14,506 nt of DNA, taken from Acetobacteraceae bacterium (GTDB taxonomy: Bacteria > Pseudomonadota > Alphaproteobacteria > Acetobacterales > Acetobacteraceae). The stretch is taken from assembly GCA_003164305.1 (NCBI GenBank), contig PLSZ01000275.1:6138-20643 (forward strand). The letters run 5' to 3'. The position numbers were made by a program, and so were the translations under genes. Shown piece after piece: positions 5,932 to 12,442 of the stretch. Every line of letters begins with the position of its first letter. Position 1 is the first letter of the stretch. The notes below the pieces were generated by a model. It saw only the letters and a program-made list of their open reading frames with translations. It did no database searches and was not told the origin of the DNA.

Positions 5932-7599
5932 TTACGCGACCGGGCGCAGCAGCGGCGCTTGACTTGGGACGCCGTAATAAACTTTGCCGTGCGGATCGCT
6001 GAACGCGGTGGGCGACACGCGGACGTCGATCAGGTACAGGCCACCTTTGCGCAACCCTTCGGCGACGGCGGCGGGTAGATCGGCTTCCTTGTTCAGCAGC
6101 ACGCCGTCGCCGCCGAAGGCTTTCGCGATCGCGACGAAATCCGGCGAGTCCCAGTGCGCCTGACCCATTTCGAAACCTTTCGGCACCAGCTTGTGGACCT
6201 CGGCGCCGTAACCGCCGTCGTTCCACACGATCAACACCATTTGCAACTTAAATCGCGTGACGGTGTCGAGTTCCTGGATGTGGAACAACATGCTGCCGTC
6301 GCCCTCAATGGCGATGTGCGGGCGTCCCGGATTGCCGGCGCCGGTGCCGATCGCCAGCGGCAACCCCTGTCCGACCGCGCCGAACTGATAGGAGAACTGG
6401 ATTTCCGCGCCCTCCGGCAGCGCCATGTACATCGCCGGGAACGAAAAGAAATGTCCGGCCCCGCAGGTGACCAGAGCGCCTTTCGGAATGGCGCGGGCGA
6501 GATATCCGGCCGCGGCGCGCGGATCGAGCCCATCCGTTGGCGGATCGAACCGATGCGCCGGTTCGTCGAGCACCGCCCGGGTTTCGGAATTCCGGAATCC
6601 TTCGTTGCGGACCTGTCGGCTTTCCAGTGCCTCGGACAACGCGGCGACGGTTTTGCGGGCGTCGCCCTGGATGTAGAGGCCGGGAATGACGCCGATTTCC
6701 TCGGGCATCGGTTTGATATCGATACGAGCAACTTCGGCGCTGGGGAACAGCAAGCCGCCCTCGGTGGTGTAGTAACCGAGTTCGGCGCCGACGCCGAGAA
6801 CGAAGTCGGCGTCAGCGAGAAGCCGTTCCGACGGTTCCGACGCGAAGGCGCCGGCGATGCCGATGTCCCAGGATTGGCCGGCGAAATAGCCCTTGCCTTG
6901 CAACGACGTGGCCAGCAGCGCGCCGACGCGATCGGCGAGTTTGATGATTTCGTCTCGCGCTTTCGACGCCATGGCGCCTTTGCCGGCGATGATCACCGGG
7001 CGTTTCGCGGCGGCGAGTTTTTCCACCACGGGCGCCAGCAAATCGGGGCTGGGGCTTTCGACGCGCGGCGGCAGGAACTGCGTGGAGGGGCGATAGTCGA
7101 AGTCCCAGTCGAAGTCTTGTTCCTGGAGATGCATGTTGAGGTTCAACACCACCGGGACGCGATGCACGCGGGCGGCGTAGAAGGCTTCGGCGATTTCCTC
7201 GGCCATGTTGTCGATGCTGGTGACGGTGTGGAAACGCGCCGAGCAGGCCTCGGTAAAGCGCTTTTGGTCCATCGATTGGGTTTTGTTCTTGGCGCCTGGA
7301 TTGATTTCACCGGTAACGACCACGAGCTGTGAGCGGTTGCGCGCGGCGATGATCAGCACGGTGCCAAGCTGCGTCAGGCCGGGTCCGCAGGTGACCATGG
7401 CGACGCCGACCTTGCCGGTGGTGCGGGAATAGCCGTCTGCCATCGATACGGCGGCGGCCTCATGCCGGGCGGAGATGATTTTCGCGTGCTTCTTCGCCAA
7501 TGAGGACCACAGCCACATGTTGCCGTCGCCCATCAGGCCAAACAGATTGTCGCAACCCTCGGCCAGCAAGGCGTCGGCGATGGCTTCGTAGACTTTCAT
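5932..7599 (-). CDS. thiamine diphosphate-dependent enzyme (acetolactate synthase/decarboxylase family)
   Basis: This 555-residue ThDP enzyme has the three-domain layout of acetolactate synthase and 2-ketoacid decarboxylases. The start is ATG 7599, with AAGGGGAG 9 nt upstream; an in-frame extension further upstream has no family similarity. The N-terminal Pyr domain has the catalytic Glu47 (ARHEAAAVSMADGYSR) and the loop GLMGDGNMWLW (21-31). A central domain follows (about 185-320, with RPVIIAGKGA). The C-terminal PP domain has the ThDP-binding GDGS at 433-436 and ends its 28-residue motif at N460-D461. It is not close to oxalyl-CoA decarboxylase as I recall that sequence, and it lacks a regulatory partner subunit here, so biosynthetic acetolactate synthase is unlikely. 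A decarboxylase or carboligase for an unusual 2-ketoacid is the best guess. It is translated with the downstream CoxG-like gene and is divergent from the Uma2 gene. Confidence 0.88.
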   Translation of the reverse strand: MKVYEAIADALLAEGCDNLFGLMGDGNMWLWSSLAKKHAKIISARHEAAAVSMADGYSRTTGKVGVAMVTCGPGLTQLGTVLIIAARNRSQLVVVTGEINPGAKNKTQSMDQKRFTEACSARFHTVTSIDNMAEEIAEAFYAARVHRVPVVLNLNMHLQEQDFDWDFDYRPSTQFLPPRVESPSPDLLAPVVEKLAAAKRPVIIAGKGAMASKARDEIIKLADRVGALLATSLQGKGYFAGQSWDIGIAGAFASEPSERLLADADFVLGVGAELGYYTTEGGLLFPSAEVARIDIKPMPEEIGVIPGLYIQGDARKTVAALSEALESRQVRNEGFRNSETRAVLDEPAHRFDPPTDGLDPRAAAGYLARAIPKGALVTCGAGHFFSFPAMYMALPEGAEIQFSYQFGAVGQGLPLAIGTGAGNPGRPHIAIEGDGSMLFHIQELDTVTRFKLQMVLIVWNDGGYGAEVHKLVPKGFEMGQAHWDSPDFVAIAKAFGGDGVLLNKEADLPAAVAEGLRKGGLYLIDVRVSPTAFSDPHGKVYYGVPSQAPLLRPVA

Positions 7600-7736
7600 T
7601 GGTGTGTACTCCCCTTGGCCGCCGGATCGGCGGGCCCGTCGTGTTCCTGGGGTCTTTGTTCCAGATGACCGGCGGCGCGTCCATAGGCGGGCACGGTGGG
7701 TCTGACATCGAGGGTGGGACGTGCTATCACCGTGGG

Positions 7737-8276
7737 ATGAGCGCGGCACTCAAAGCAATGACGATCGACGAATTCGATGGCTTTCGTCCGGTGGCGATGA
7801 CCGGCGGCACGATCGCCCACGAGGCCATCGGCCGGAACCTCCGCACGGAGCTTGATAGCCAGTTGCGCGGTTCCCGTTGCCAAACTTTCGGTCCAACCAC
7901 GAAGATCGAGGTCGCGGGCCGCATCCGGTATCCGGATGCGCTCATCGTCTGTTCGCCATTGGACCGGAAAGCAACCGTTGTGACTGATCTTGTGGTGGTG
8001 TTCGAGGTGCTGAGCGACAGCACCGCGCACATCGATTATTTTGAGAAGCTCCGCGAGTATACCGCGACGTCGTCGATCCGGCGTTACGTGATCCTGGATC
8101 AGGACCTGATCGCGGCGACGGTTTTTGTCCGTGACGGTGACCGGATGGTGGTGGAGACGGTCGCGCGCGGGGAGATGTTGAGGGTCCCGGAAATCGACGT
8201 GGAGATCCCGCTCAACGATCTGTGTCGCGGTGTTGAGCCGGAGCAACCGCCGGACGCCGGGGCCGCCTCCGGTTGA
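7737..8276 (+). CDS. Uma2-family (DUF820) PD-(D/E)XK nuclease-fold protein with apparent N-terminal in-frame deletion
   Basis: This 179-residue protein of the Uma2 family starts at ATG 7737 with only a weak GTGGG upstream. Signature blocks are VAMTGGTIAHEAIGRNLRTEL, KIEVAGRIRYPDALIVCSPL (the family Pro-Asp), VVFEVLSDSTAHIDYFEKLREY (Glu and Lys of the nuclease core) and IRRYVILDQD. Family members usually begin MT-x-EEF followed by about 12-20 residues including a WE...YEL/YEF segment before the DGF block. Here MTIDEF runs straight into DGFRPVAM, so that segment appears to be missing without a frame break. Because an acidic residue of the active site normally sits there, activity may be reduced or lost. 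Uma2 proteins are very widespread in GC-rich bacteria and their physiological role is unclear; a restriction-like or mobile origin is often suspected. No partner gene is adjacent. Confidence 0.82.
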   Translation: MSAALKAMTIDEFDGFRPVAMTGGTIAHEAIGRNLRTELDSQLRGSRCQTFGPTTKIEVAGRIRYPDALIVCSPLDRKATVVTDLVVVFEVLSDSTAHIDYFEKLREYTATSSIRRYVILDQDLIAATVFVRDGDRMVVETVARGEMLRVPEIDVEIPLNDLCRGVEPEQPPDAGAASG

Positions 8277-8370
8277 CCGCGATTTTTCATTTGGCTGCGA
8301 CCATTGGCGCCGCCCACGACATCAGCCAGCCAACCGTGTCGCGAACTATCGCCGAGCACAGGAGCACGCC
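8277..8370 (+). pseudogene. possible transposase helix-turn-helix remnant
   Basis: Between the Uma2 stop and the next gene one plus-strand frame (from about 8273) reads LAATIGAAHDISQPTVSR followed by TIAEH. This resembles the DNA-recognition helix-turn-helix at the start of IS5-type/DDE_Tnp_4 transposases, where a phrase such as GISQPTVSRTI is common. Nothing recognisable follows, and no terminal inverted repeats or target duplication were found. It could be a fragment left by an insertion sequence, or chance. The call is tentative. Confidence 0.28.
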
Positions 8371-8880
8371 TTGGGTCTTTCGGATCCGACTGATTGGTCG
8401 ATGCTACAGCACGCTTATGGGCCGGCTGGAGACATACCACCGCTTTTGCGCCGTCTTGGCGTCGATCCGACACCGAAGAACCCGAATGACGAACCCTGGT
8501 TCACGCTATGGTCGGCGCTTTGCCACCAAGGAGACGTCTATAGCGCCTCCTATGCCGCGGTTCCCGAAATTGTGCACATCGGATTGGCCGCAAAAGGTCC
8601 AATTGATATTGGCTTTTTCATGCTTCCCGCTTGCATAGAGGTTGCCCGGTCGACCGGCCATGGGCCAGCACTCTCCGATGCGGTCACAGGTCCATACCGG
8701 CTGGCGCTACGCCAATTGCATGACTGCGCCTATGCTCATGCTGACGATCAGTGGGATAGCTACATGGCTCAGTCCATTGCTGCCGCACTGTCGGCGTCCA
8801 AGGGGCAAATTGAGTTGGCTAAGGCGTTGGTGAACCTGGATCGGGATATCATCCGCAAGATCAACGTGGGTGATTGGTAG
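8371..8880 (+). CDS. uncharacterised protein, possibly immunity-like/HEAT-type helical
   Basis: This 169-residue protein is not assigned to a named family. TTG 8371 is chosen because AGGAG lies 6 nt upstream and the reading SDPTDWSMLQHAYGPAGDIPPLL looks like a natural amino terminus; ATG 8401 is the alternative (159 residues). The body contains PWFTLWSALCHQGDVYSASYAAVPEIV followed by alternating helical stretches and ends KINVGDW. The LWSxLCHQGxVYxASYAAxP phrase is one I associate with small helical proteins found beside polymorphic-toxin and immunity genes, but I cannot name the family. There is no signal peptide or membrane segment. Base composition is visibly less GC-rich than in neighbours (for example AAAGGTCCAATTGATATTGG), consistent with acquisition from elsewhere. 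No toxin gene is adjacent. It stands alone between the Uma2 gene and a convergent CoA-transferase gene. Confidence 0.7.
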   Translation: MGLSDPTDWSMLQHAYGPAGDIPPLLRRLGVDPTPKNPNDEPWFTLWSALCHQGDVYSASYAAVPEIVHIGLAAKGPIDIGFFMLPACIEVARSTGHGPALSDAVTGPYRLALRQLHDCAYAHADDQWDSYMAQSIAAALSASKGQIELAKALVNLDRDIIRKINVGDW

Positions 8881-8978
8881 CGTCCCTATCGCTTTCACTG
8901 CTTCATGACGGGCCGGTCCAAGCCTACGTACCAGGTGACACCACGCCCTAGACCCGTTCGCACGGTGCGGCGCGCCAG

Positions 8979-9001
8979 ATGGCCGGGTCAAGCCCGGCCA
9001 T
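8979..9001. repeat. palindromic repeat copy A (ATGGCCGGG hairpin)
   Basis: This is a perfect 9-bp stem with a 5-nt loop: ATGGCCGGG-TCAAG-CCCGGCCAT. It lies between the 3' ends of the convergent orphan gene (stop 8880) and the CoA-transferase gene (stop 9019). A near-identical copy occurs at 11578-11600. The GGCCGGGxxxAxCCCGGCCATGACG type is familiar from intergenic regions of Alphaproteobacteria. It may serve as a 3' hairpin for the CoA-transferase transcript, but there is no U-run typical of an intrinsic terminator. Confidence 0.7.
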
Positions 9002-9018
9002 GACGTCATCGGAATGAG

Positions 9019-10248
9019 TCAAACGACCTTATTCGCTTTCAACTTCTCGACGTCGTCAGCGCTCAATCCCAGCCACCCGGTCAGCACATCTTCTGTATGC
9101 TCCCCCAACACCGGCGACGCCTTCACCTTCGGCGGCTTGCCATTAATACGCACCGGCCACGACGGCATCTTAAATCCCGCGTAGCTCTTATGCTCCATCA
9201 CCTGCATGATGCCGCGCGTCTCGAACGTCGGTTCGTTCTGCAACTCCATCGTATCCAGCACCGCGCCGGCCGGCACGCCCGCGCCGCCGACCGCCGTCAT
9301 CGCTTCGTACTTGGTACGAGTCCTCGTCCAGGCGGTGATGATCGGATCCAGCTCCGGATCGTTCTTCACGCGCAACGCCGGCGTGTTGAAGCGCGGATCC
9401 TCGATCAGGTCTTCGCGGCCCATCACCTTGCACAGCCGGGCCCAATGTTCGGGATTGCCGCGGCTGGTCATGATCCAGACATAGTCGTTCGGCCCGCCCG
9501 GCGCGCAAGGATACAGCCCAGACGGCGCGTTTGTCCCGCCGCCGGAGCGCGTGCCATCCCGCTCCACCGCCTTGCCCGACCGCGCCTGGGTCGCGAAGTT
9601 GGTGCGCATGTAGTGCAGCATCGCATCCTGCATCGCCACCTGCAGCCGGCAGCCCTCTCCGGTCTTGTCTCGTTTACGCAACGCACCGAGAATGGTGATC
9701 GCCATCGTCATTCCGGTCCCGGTATCACCCAAAGACAAACCCGGCTTCACCGGCTGCCTCCCCTTCTCCCCCGTCACGCTGATCGTCCCCCCCATCGCCT
9801 GGGCGATCATGTCAAACGCGAGATTGGTTTCATACGGGCTGCCTTCGCCAAATCCCTTGACCTGGCAATAGATAATGCCGGGGTTCAACGCTTTCACCTC
9901 GTCATAACCGAGGCCGAGGCGTTCGATCGTGCCGGGCGCCATGTTCTCCACGGTAATATCCGCTTTACGCAACAAATCCTTGACCAGTGCCAGGCCTTCC
10001 GGCGCTTTTAAATTCACCGTGATCGATTTCTTGTTGGCGTTGAACTGCTGGAAATAATACGGATCGTCATCGGGCTGGCCCTTGCGCAGCCGCCGGCCGG
10101 GATCGCCGGCACCGGGGTTTTCGATTTTCACGACCTCGGCGCCCAGCCAGGCGAGGGCTTCGGTGCAGGATGGGCCGGCTTCGAACTGGGTGAAATCGAC
10201 GACCCGCACGCCGGCGAGAAAGTCGTAGTCCGCGCTGTTGTTCGACAT
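9019..10248 (-). CDS. CaiB/BaiF family (class III) CoA-transferase
   Basis: This 409-residue enzyme of the family of formyl-CoA:oxalate CoA-transferase (Frc) moves CoA between carboxylic acids via an aspartyl-CoA anhydride. It starts at ATG 10248 with GGAGGA 7 nt upstream. Seen in order are the N-terminal GVRVVDFTQFEAGPSCTEALAW block with GAEVVKIENPGAGDPGR, then NKKSITVNLK, ENMAPGTIERLGLGY, and the catalytic Asp175 in SLGDTGTG (equivalent to Frc Asp169). The C-terminal part includes GVPAGAVLDTMEL and SPVLGEHTEDVL. Length is normal. It is 42 nt downstream of the MFS gene and probably co-transcribed with it. The likely role is activation of the imported acid as a CoA thioester. The substrate is unknown: Frc-like sequence does not by itself prove oxalate, and no oxalyl-CoA decarboxylase is recognised here. 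Confidence 0.9.
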   Translation of the reverse strand: MSNNSADYDFLAGVRVVDFTQFEAGPSCTEALAWLGAEVVKIENPGAGDPGRRLRKGQPDDDPYYFQQFNANKKSITVNLKAPEGLALVKDLLRKADITVENMAPGTIERLGLGYDEVKALNPGIIYCQVKGFGEGSPYETNLAFDMIAQAMGGTISVTGEKGRQPVKPGLSLGDTGTGMTMAITILGALRKRDKTGEGCRLQVAMQDAMLHYMRTNFATQARSGKAVERDGTRSGGGTNAPSGLYPCAPGGPNDYVWIMTSRGNPEHWARLCKVMGREDLIEDPRFNTPALRVKNDPELDPIITAWTRTRTKYEAMTAVGGAGVPAGAVLDTMELQNEPTFETRGIMQVMEHKSYAGFKMPSWPVRINGKPPKVKASPVLGEHTEDVLTGWLGLSADDVEKLKANKVV

Positions 10249-10290
10249 GATGATTTCCTCCGGTGCGGAAGCTTCGCACGGAACCGGGGT

Positions 10291-11517
10291 TTATCCAACC
10301 CGATCGCGGCGGCGCCAGCGCAGACCGATCCAGACGACCCAAAGGAAGCAGATCGTTTCGGAGATGTCGATCGCTCGCATCGGGCCGACGCGATCGGCCA
10401 GGAAGCCGAGCATTAATATTCCCAACGGACCCATGCCGATACAGACGGTTAACAATCCCATCAGGCGGGAGCGGATATGCGCGGGCGCATGCAACACGAT
10501 CAACGAGGTTTGCATGTTGGCGAAGGCGGCGGAGCCGAAGCCGCCGAGCGCCAACAAGCCGCTCGCCAAAGCGAAAACGGGGGCGAGCGGCATCAGGAAC
10601 ACACACGAAATGAACATCAGGGAGCCGCCGACCATCAATACGCGGCCGGTCAGGCGCGGCTCGCCGCTGCTCAGCCAGATGCCGCCGATGAAGGCGCCGA
10701 ACGCCTCGGACGCGGCGAGGATGCCTACCAGGGTGGGAGAGACCATGAAGACCTGGCGGCCGATCGGCGCGATCAGGGCGGAGTAGGGAAACGCCAGCAG
10801 GTTCATCGCGATGGTGACGGCCAGCACGCCGGCGATGGTGATGTGGGCGCGGGCGAAGGCGATGCCCTCGGCCAGGTCGCGCGGAACGTTGCTGACCACG
10901 AACGGACGGCTTTGCTGACGGTAGCTGACGCCTCGGGTGATCGACGCGGCCAGGGCGTAGACGCCGGCGGACACGGCGTAGGATCCGGCGATGCCGAAGT
11001 GTTGATAGATGATGCCCGCGGCGATCGGGCCGAGCAGGCGGGCGCCTGAATTCGACATCGTATCGAGCGCGAGGGCCCGGGACACCAGGCCGCCTTCGAC
11101 GCTTTCGCCGACCATGCGCCGGCGCGTCGCCATTTCGGTCGACCACACCATGCCGGAGACGAAGGAAGAGATCGCCAGATGCCACGGATGCACCACGCCG
11201 AGGATCGCCAGGGTGGCGATGATCGCGGCCGAGGCACAGGTCAGAAGTTGTCCAATTTGCAAGACGGATTTGCGGCTGACCGACTCGGTGATCACGCCGG
11301 AGAAGGCGCCGAACAGCAGCATCGGCATGGTGCGCGCGGCGGAGACGACGGCGACCGCGAGGCCGGAGTTGGTGGCGTCGAGGGTGAACAAAGCGGCTGC
11401 CAGAAGCTCGAAGAAACGCATGGTGTTGACGCAGCCGCCGATGGCCCAGAGGCGGAGGAAGGCGGGCGTGGACAGCAGGGCGCGCAGGCCGGTGGTGTTG
11501 CGGGTGGGCGGGGTCAT
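10291..11517 (-). CDS. MFS transporter (MFS_3/EntS-like)
   Basis: This inner-membrane protein of 408 residues has a dozen or so hydrophobic segments. Examples are LLAAALFTLD...LAVAVVSA, MPMLLFGAFSGVI, ASAAIIATLAILGVV, LLGPIAAGIIYQ, VLAVTIAMNLLAFPYSALIAPI, LVGILAASEAFGAFIGGIWL, FALASGLLALGGFGSAAF and GMGPLGILMLGFLADRVG. The SVSRKSVL after the second/third helix corresponds to the cytosolic loop where many MFS proteins have G-x-x-x-D-x-x-G-R-R. The closest familiar group is the MFS_3/TIGR00900 drug-efflux and enterobactin-exporter type. It starts at ATG 11517 without a clear ribosome site. Position directly before the CoA-transferase suggests transport of the cluster's substrate, in or out. Specificity cannot be deduced. 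Confidence 0.87.
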   Translation of the reverse strand: MTPPTRNTTGLRALLSTPAFLRLWAIGGCVNTMRFFELLAAALFTLDATNSGLAVAVVSAARTMPMLLFGAFSGVITESVSRKSVLQIGQLLTCASAAIIATLAILGVVHPWHLAISSFVSGMVWSTEMATRRRMVGESVEGGLVSRALALDTMSNSGARLLGPIAAGIIYQHFGIAGSYAVSAGVYALAASITRGVSYRQQSRPFVVSNVPRDLAEGIAFARAHITIAGVLAVTIAMNLLAFPYSALIAPIGRQVFMVSPTLVGILAASEAFGAFIGGIWLSSGEPRLTGRVLMVGGSLMFISCVFLMPLAPVFALASGLLALGGFGSAAFANMQTSLIVLHAPAHIRSRLMGLLTVCIGMGPLGILMLGFLADRVGPMRAIDISETICFLWVVWIGLRWRRRDRVG

Positions 11518-11577
11518 GGGGGCGTCGTTGGCGTCGCGCGGGAGTGGGTCATCGCACGCAAGGCGGTGCCGGGCGAG

Positions 11578-11634
11578 ATGGCCGGGTCAGGCCCGGCCAC
11601 GACGAATTGTCGCGGGCCGGCCATGACCAATTCA
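11578..11634. repeat. palindromic repeat copy B with a degenerate tandem third unit
   Basis: The core at 11579-11599 is TGGCCGGG-TCAGG-CCCGGCCA (8-bp stem, 5-nt loop), differing from copy A at 8979-9001 by one loop base and the final stem base. A related unit follows 24 bp later: 11591-11610 and 11615-11634 match at 15 of 20 positions (GCCCGGCCACGACGAATT against GGCCGGCCATGACCAATT). The block sits in the 133-bp gap between the racemase-fold gene stop (11651) and the MFS start (11517) on the minus strand. It could be a mobile REP-like element or an mRNA 3' hairpin. Confidence 0.62.
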
Positions 11635-11650
11635 CGAACTCACGCCCCTT

Positions 11651-12370
11651 TCAGCGCGGCATTTGCTCCAACAACCGGCCCAGGCCCGGGATCGGATCGT
11701 TCAACTTCATGACGCCCAGAGCGGCCCATAAGGCGGCCTCGTTGGTGGTGATCACCGGCTTGGCGAAGGCGCGTTCCCAGGGGGCGATCCAGGGCATCGT
11801 CGGGAAATTGCCGCCGGGAACGATCAGCAGTTCGATCTCGGGGGTATCGACGCGGCGCAGGGCTTCGAACGCCATGTTGGCGTCCAGCTTACCGATGGCA
11901 TAGGCGTCGGTGGCGCCGAAACCCTCCATGCCGACGACATCAAGTCCGTATTTGCGTTCGTAGTAGCGTTTGGCGTTCTCGATCACCTGGATGGAATACG
12001 GGGTAACGATGCCAACGCGTTTCATTCCCAGCGCCAGCACGGCTTCGCCGATCGCCTCGGCCGAGGTGACCGCGGGCACGCCGGCCCCCTTCGACATTTG
12101 GGCCTTAACCCTGGCGTCGTAATCGTCGTCGAACAGGCTGGCCGAAGTCTGCGCCAGCGCGACGACCTCAACCTTCGCGTCGCCCAGCATCTTCGACTGA
12201 TAGATGACGTCCTCGTCCTTGCTGGGGGAGAACGGGGTGTTGCCGCCCTTGCCCAGACGCGCGGTGTGGAATTGCAGCGTGGCGGGCAGGCAGTGGGTGT
12301 ATTCGATTTCGACCGTCGTGTTAGTGGACGGGATCAGCACGCCGAAGTGCCGCCGTTCGATCTGGATCAT
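11651..12370 (-). CDS. maleate isomerase/arylmalonate decarboxylase-fold (Asp/Glu racemase superfamily) protein lacking both catalytic Cys
   Basis: This 239-residue cytosolic protein starts at ATG 12370 with GGGGGAGG 4 nt upstream; an in-frame extension upstream is low-complexity. Family features are the N-terminal FGVLIPSTNTTVEIEY, the central KRVGIVTPYSIQVIENAKRYYE helix pair, FGATDAYAIGKL, and ITTNEAALWAALGVM near the C-terminus. In maleate isomerases the first catalytic Cys lies in a C-T-S-G/A-S motif and the second in a S-C-T-N motif. Here these read AQTSAS (Gln74 in place of Cys) and VPGGNFPT (Gly186-Gly187 in place of Cys-Thr). The only cysteine is C27, outside both sites. The standard two-thiol isomerisation or racemisation cannot operate, so this is a diverged enzyme or a binding protein. 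It lies between the UspA and MFS genes on the same strand. Confidence 0.83.
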   Translation of the reverse strand: MIQIERRHFGVLIPSTNTTVEIEYTHCLPATLQFHTARLGKGGNTPFSPSKDEDVIYQSKMLGDAKVEVVALAQTSASLFDDDYDARVKAQMSKGAGVPAVTSAEAIGEAVLALGMKRVGIVTPYSIQVIENAKRYYERKYGLDVVGMEGFGATDAYAIGKLDANMAFEALRRVDTPEIELLIVPGGNFPTMPWIAPWERAFAKPVITTNEAALWAALGVMKLNDPIPGLGRLLEQMPR

Positions 12371-12374
12371 CTGA

Positions 12375-12401
12375 CCTCCCCCGCGATTGTGTCGCGGGAG
12401 G
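12375..12401 (-). promoter_or_regulatory. hairpin covering the ribosome binding site of the racemase-fold gene
   Basis: The minus-strand leader can fold as a 7-bp perfect stem, CCCGCGA-CACAA-TCGCGGG. Three further pairs extend it past a 2-nt bulge, ending four bases before ATG 12370. The right arm contains the GGGGGAGG ribosome site, so folding would hide it. It lies in the 72-nt gap after the UspA stop. It might act as a translational switch, a processing site or simply a 3' hairpin of the UspA message. There is no U-run. Confidence 0.45.
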
Positions 12402-12442
12402 GGTCGCACCTACGCGGGTCAAAGGCAAGCCGGAGGGCCCGG

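Noticed and set aside
6154..7332. Long plus-strand open frame of 392 codons
   Set aside because: It is antisense to the ThDP enzyme and its translation is low-complexity with no family features. It is a product of high GC content.
5932..7599. Oxalyl-CoA decarboxylase, paired with the formyl-CoA transferase-like gene
   Set aside because: The sequence does not match oxalyl-CoA decarboxylase in its N-terminal or CoA-binding regions as I recall them, and the two genes are over 1.4 kb apart with unrelated genes between.
7619..7633. CCGCCG-GAT-CGGCGG hairpin before the ThDP enzyme gene
   Set aside because: A short 6-bp GC stem is expected often by chance at this composition and has no clear position-linked role.
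9097..10011. Plus-strand open frame of 304 codons rich in Arg and His
   Set aside because: It is antisense to the CoA-transferase gene, with Arg/His-rich shadow composition and no ribosome site or domain.
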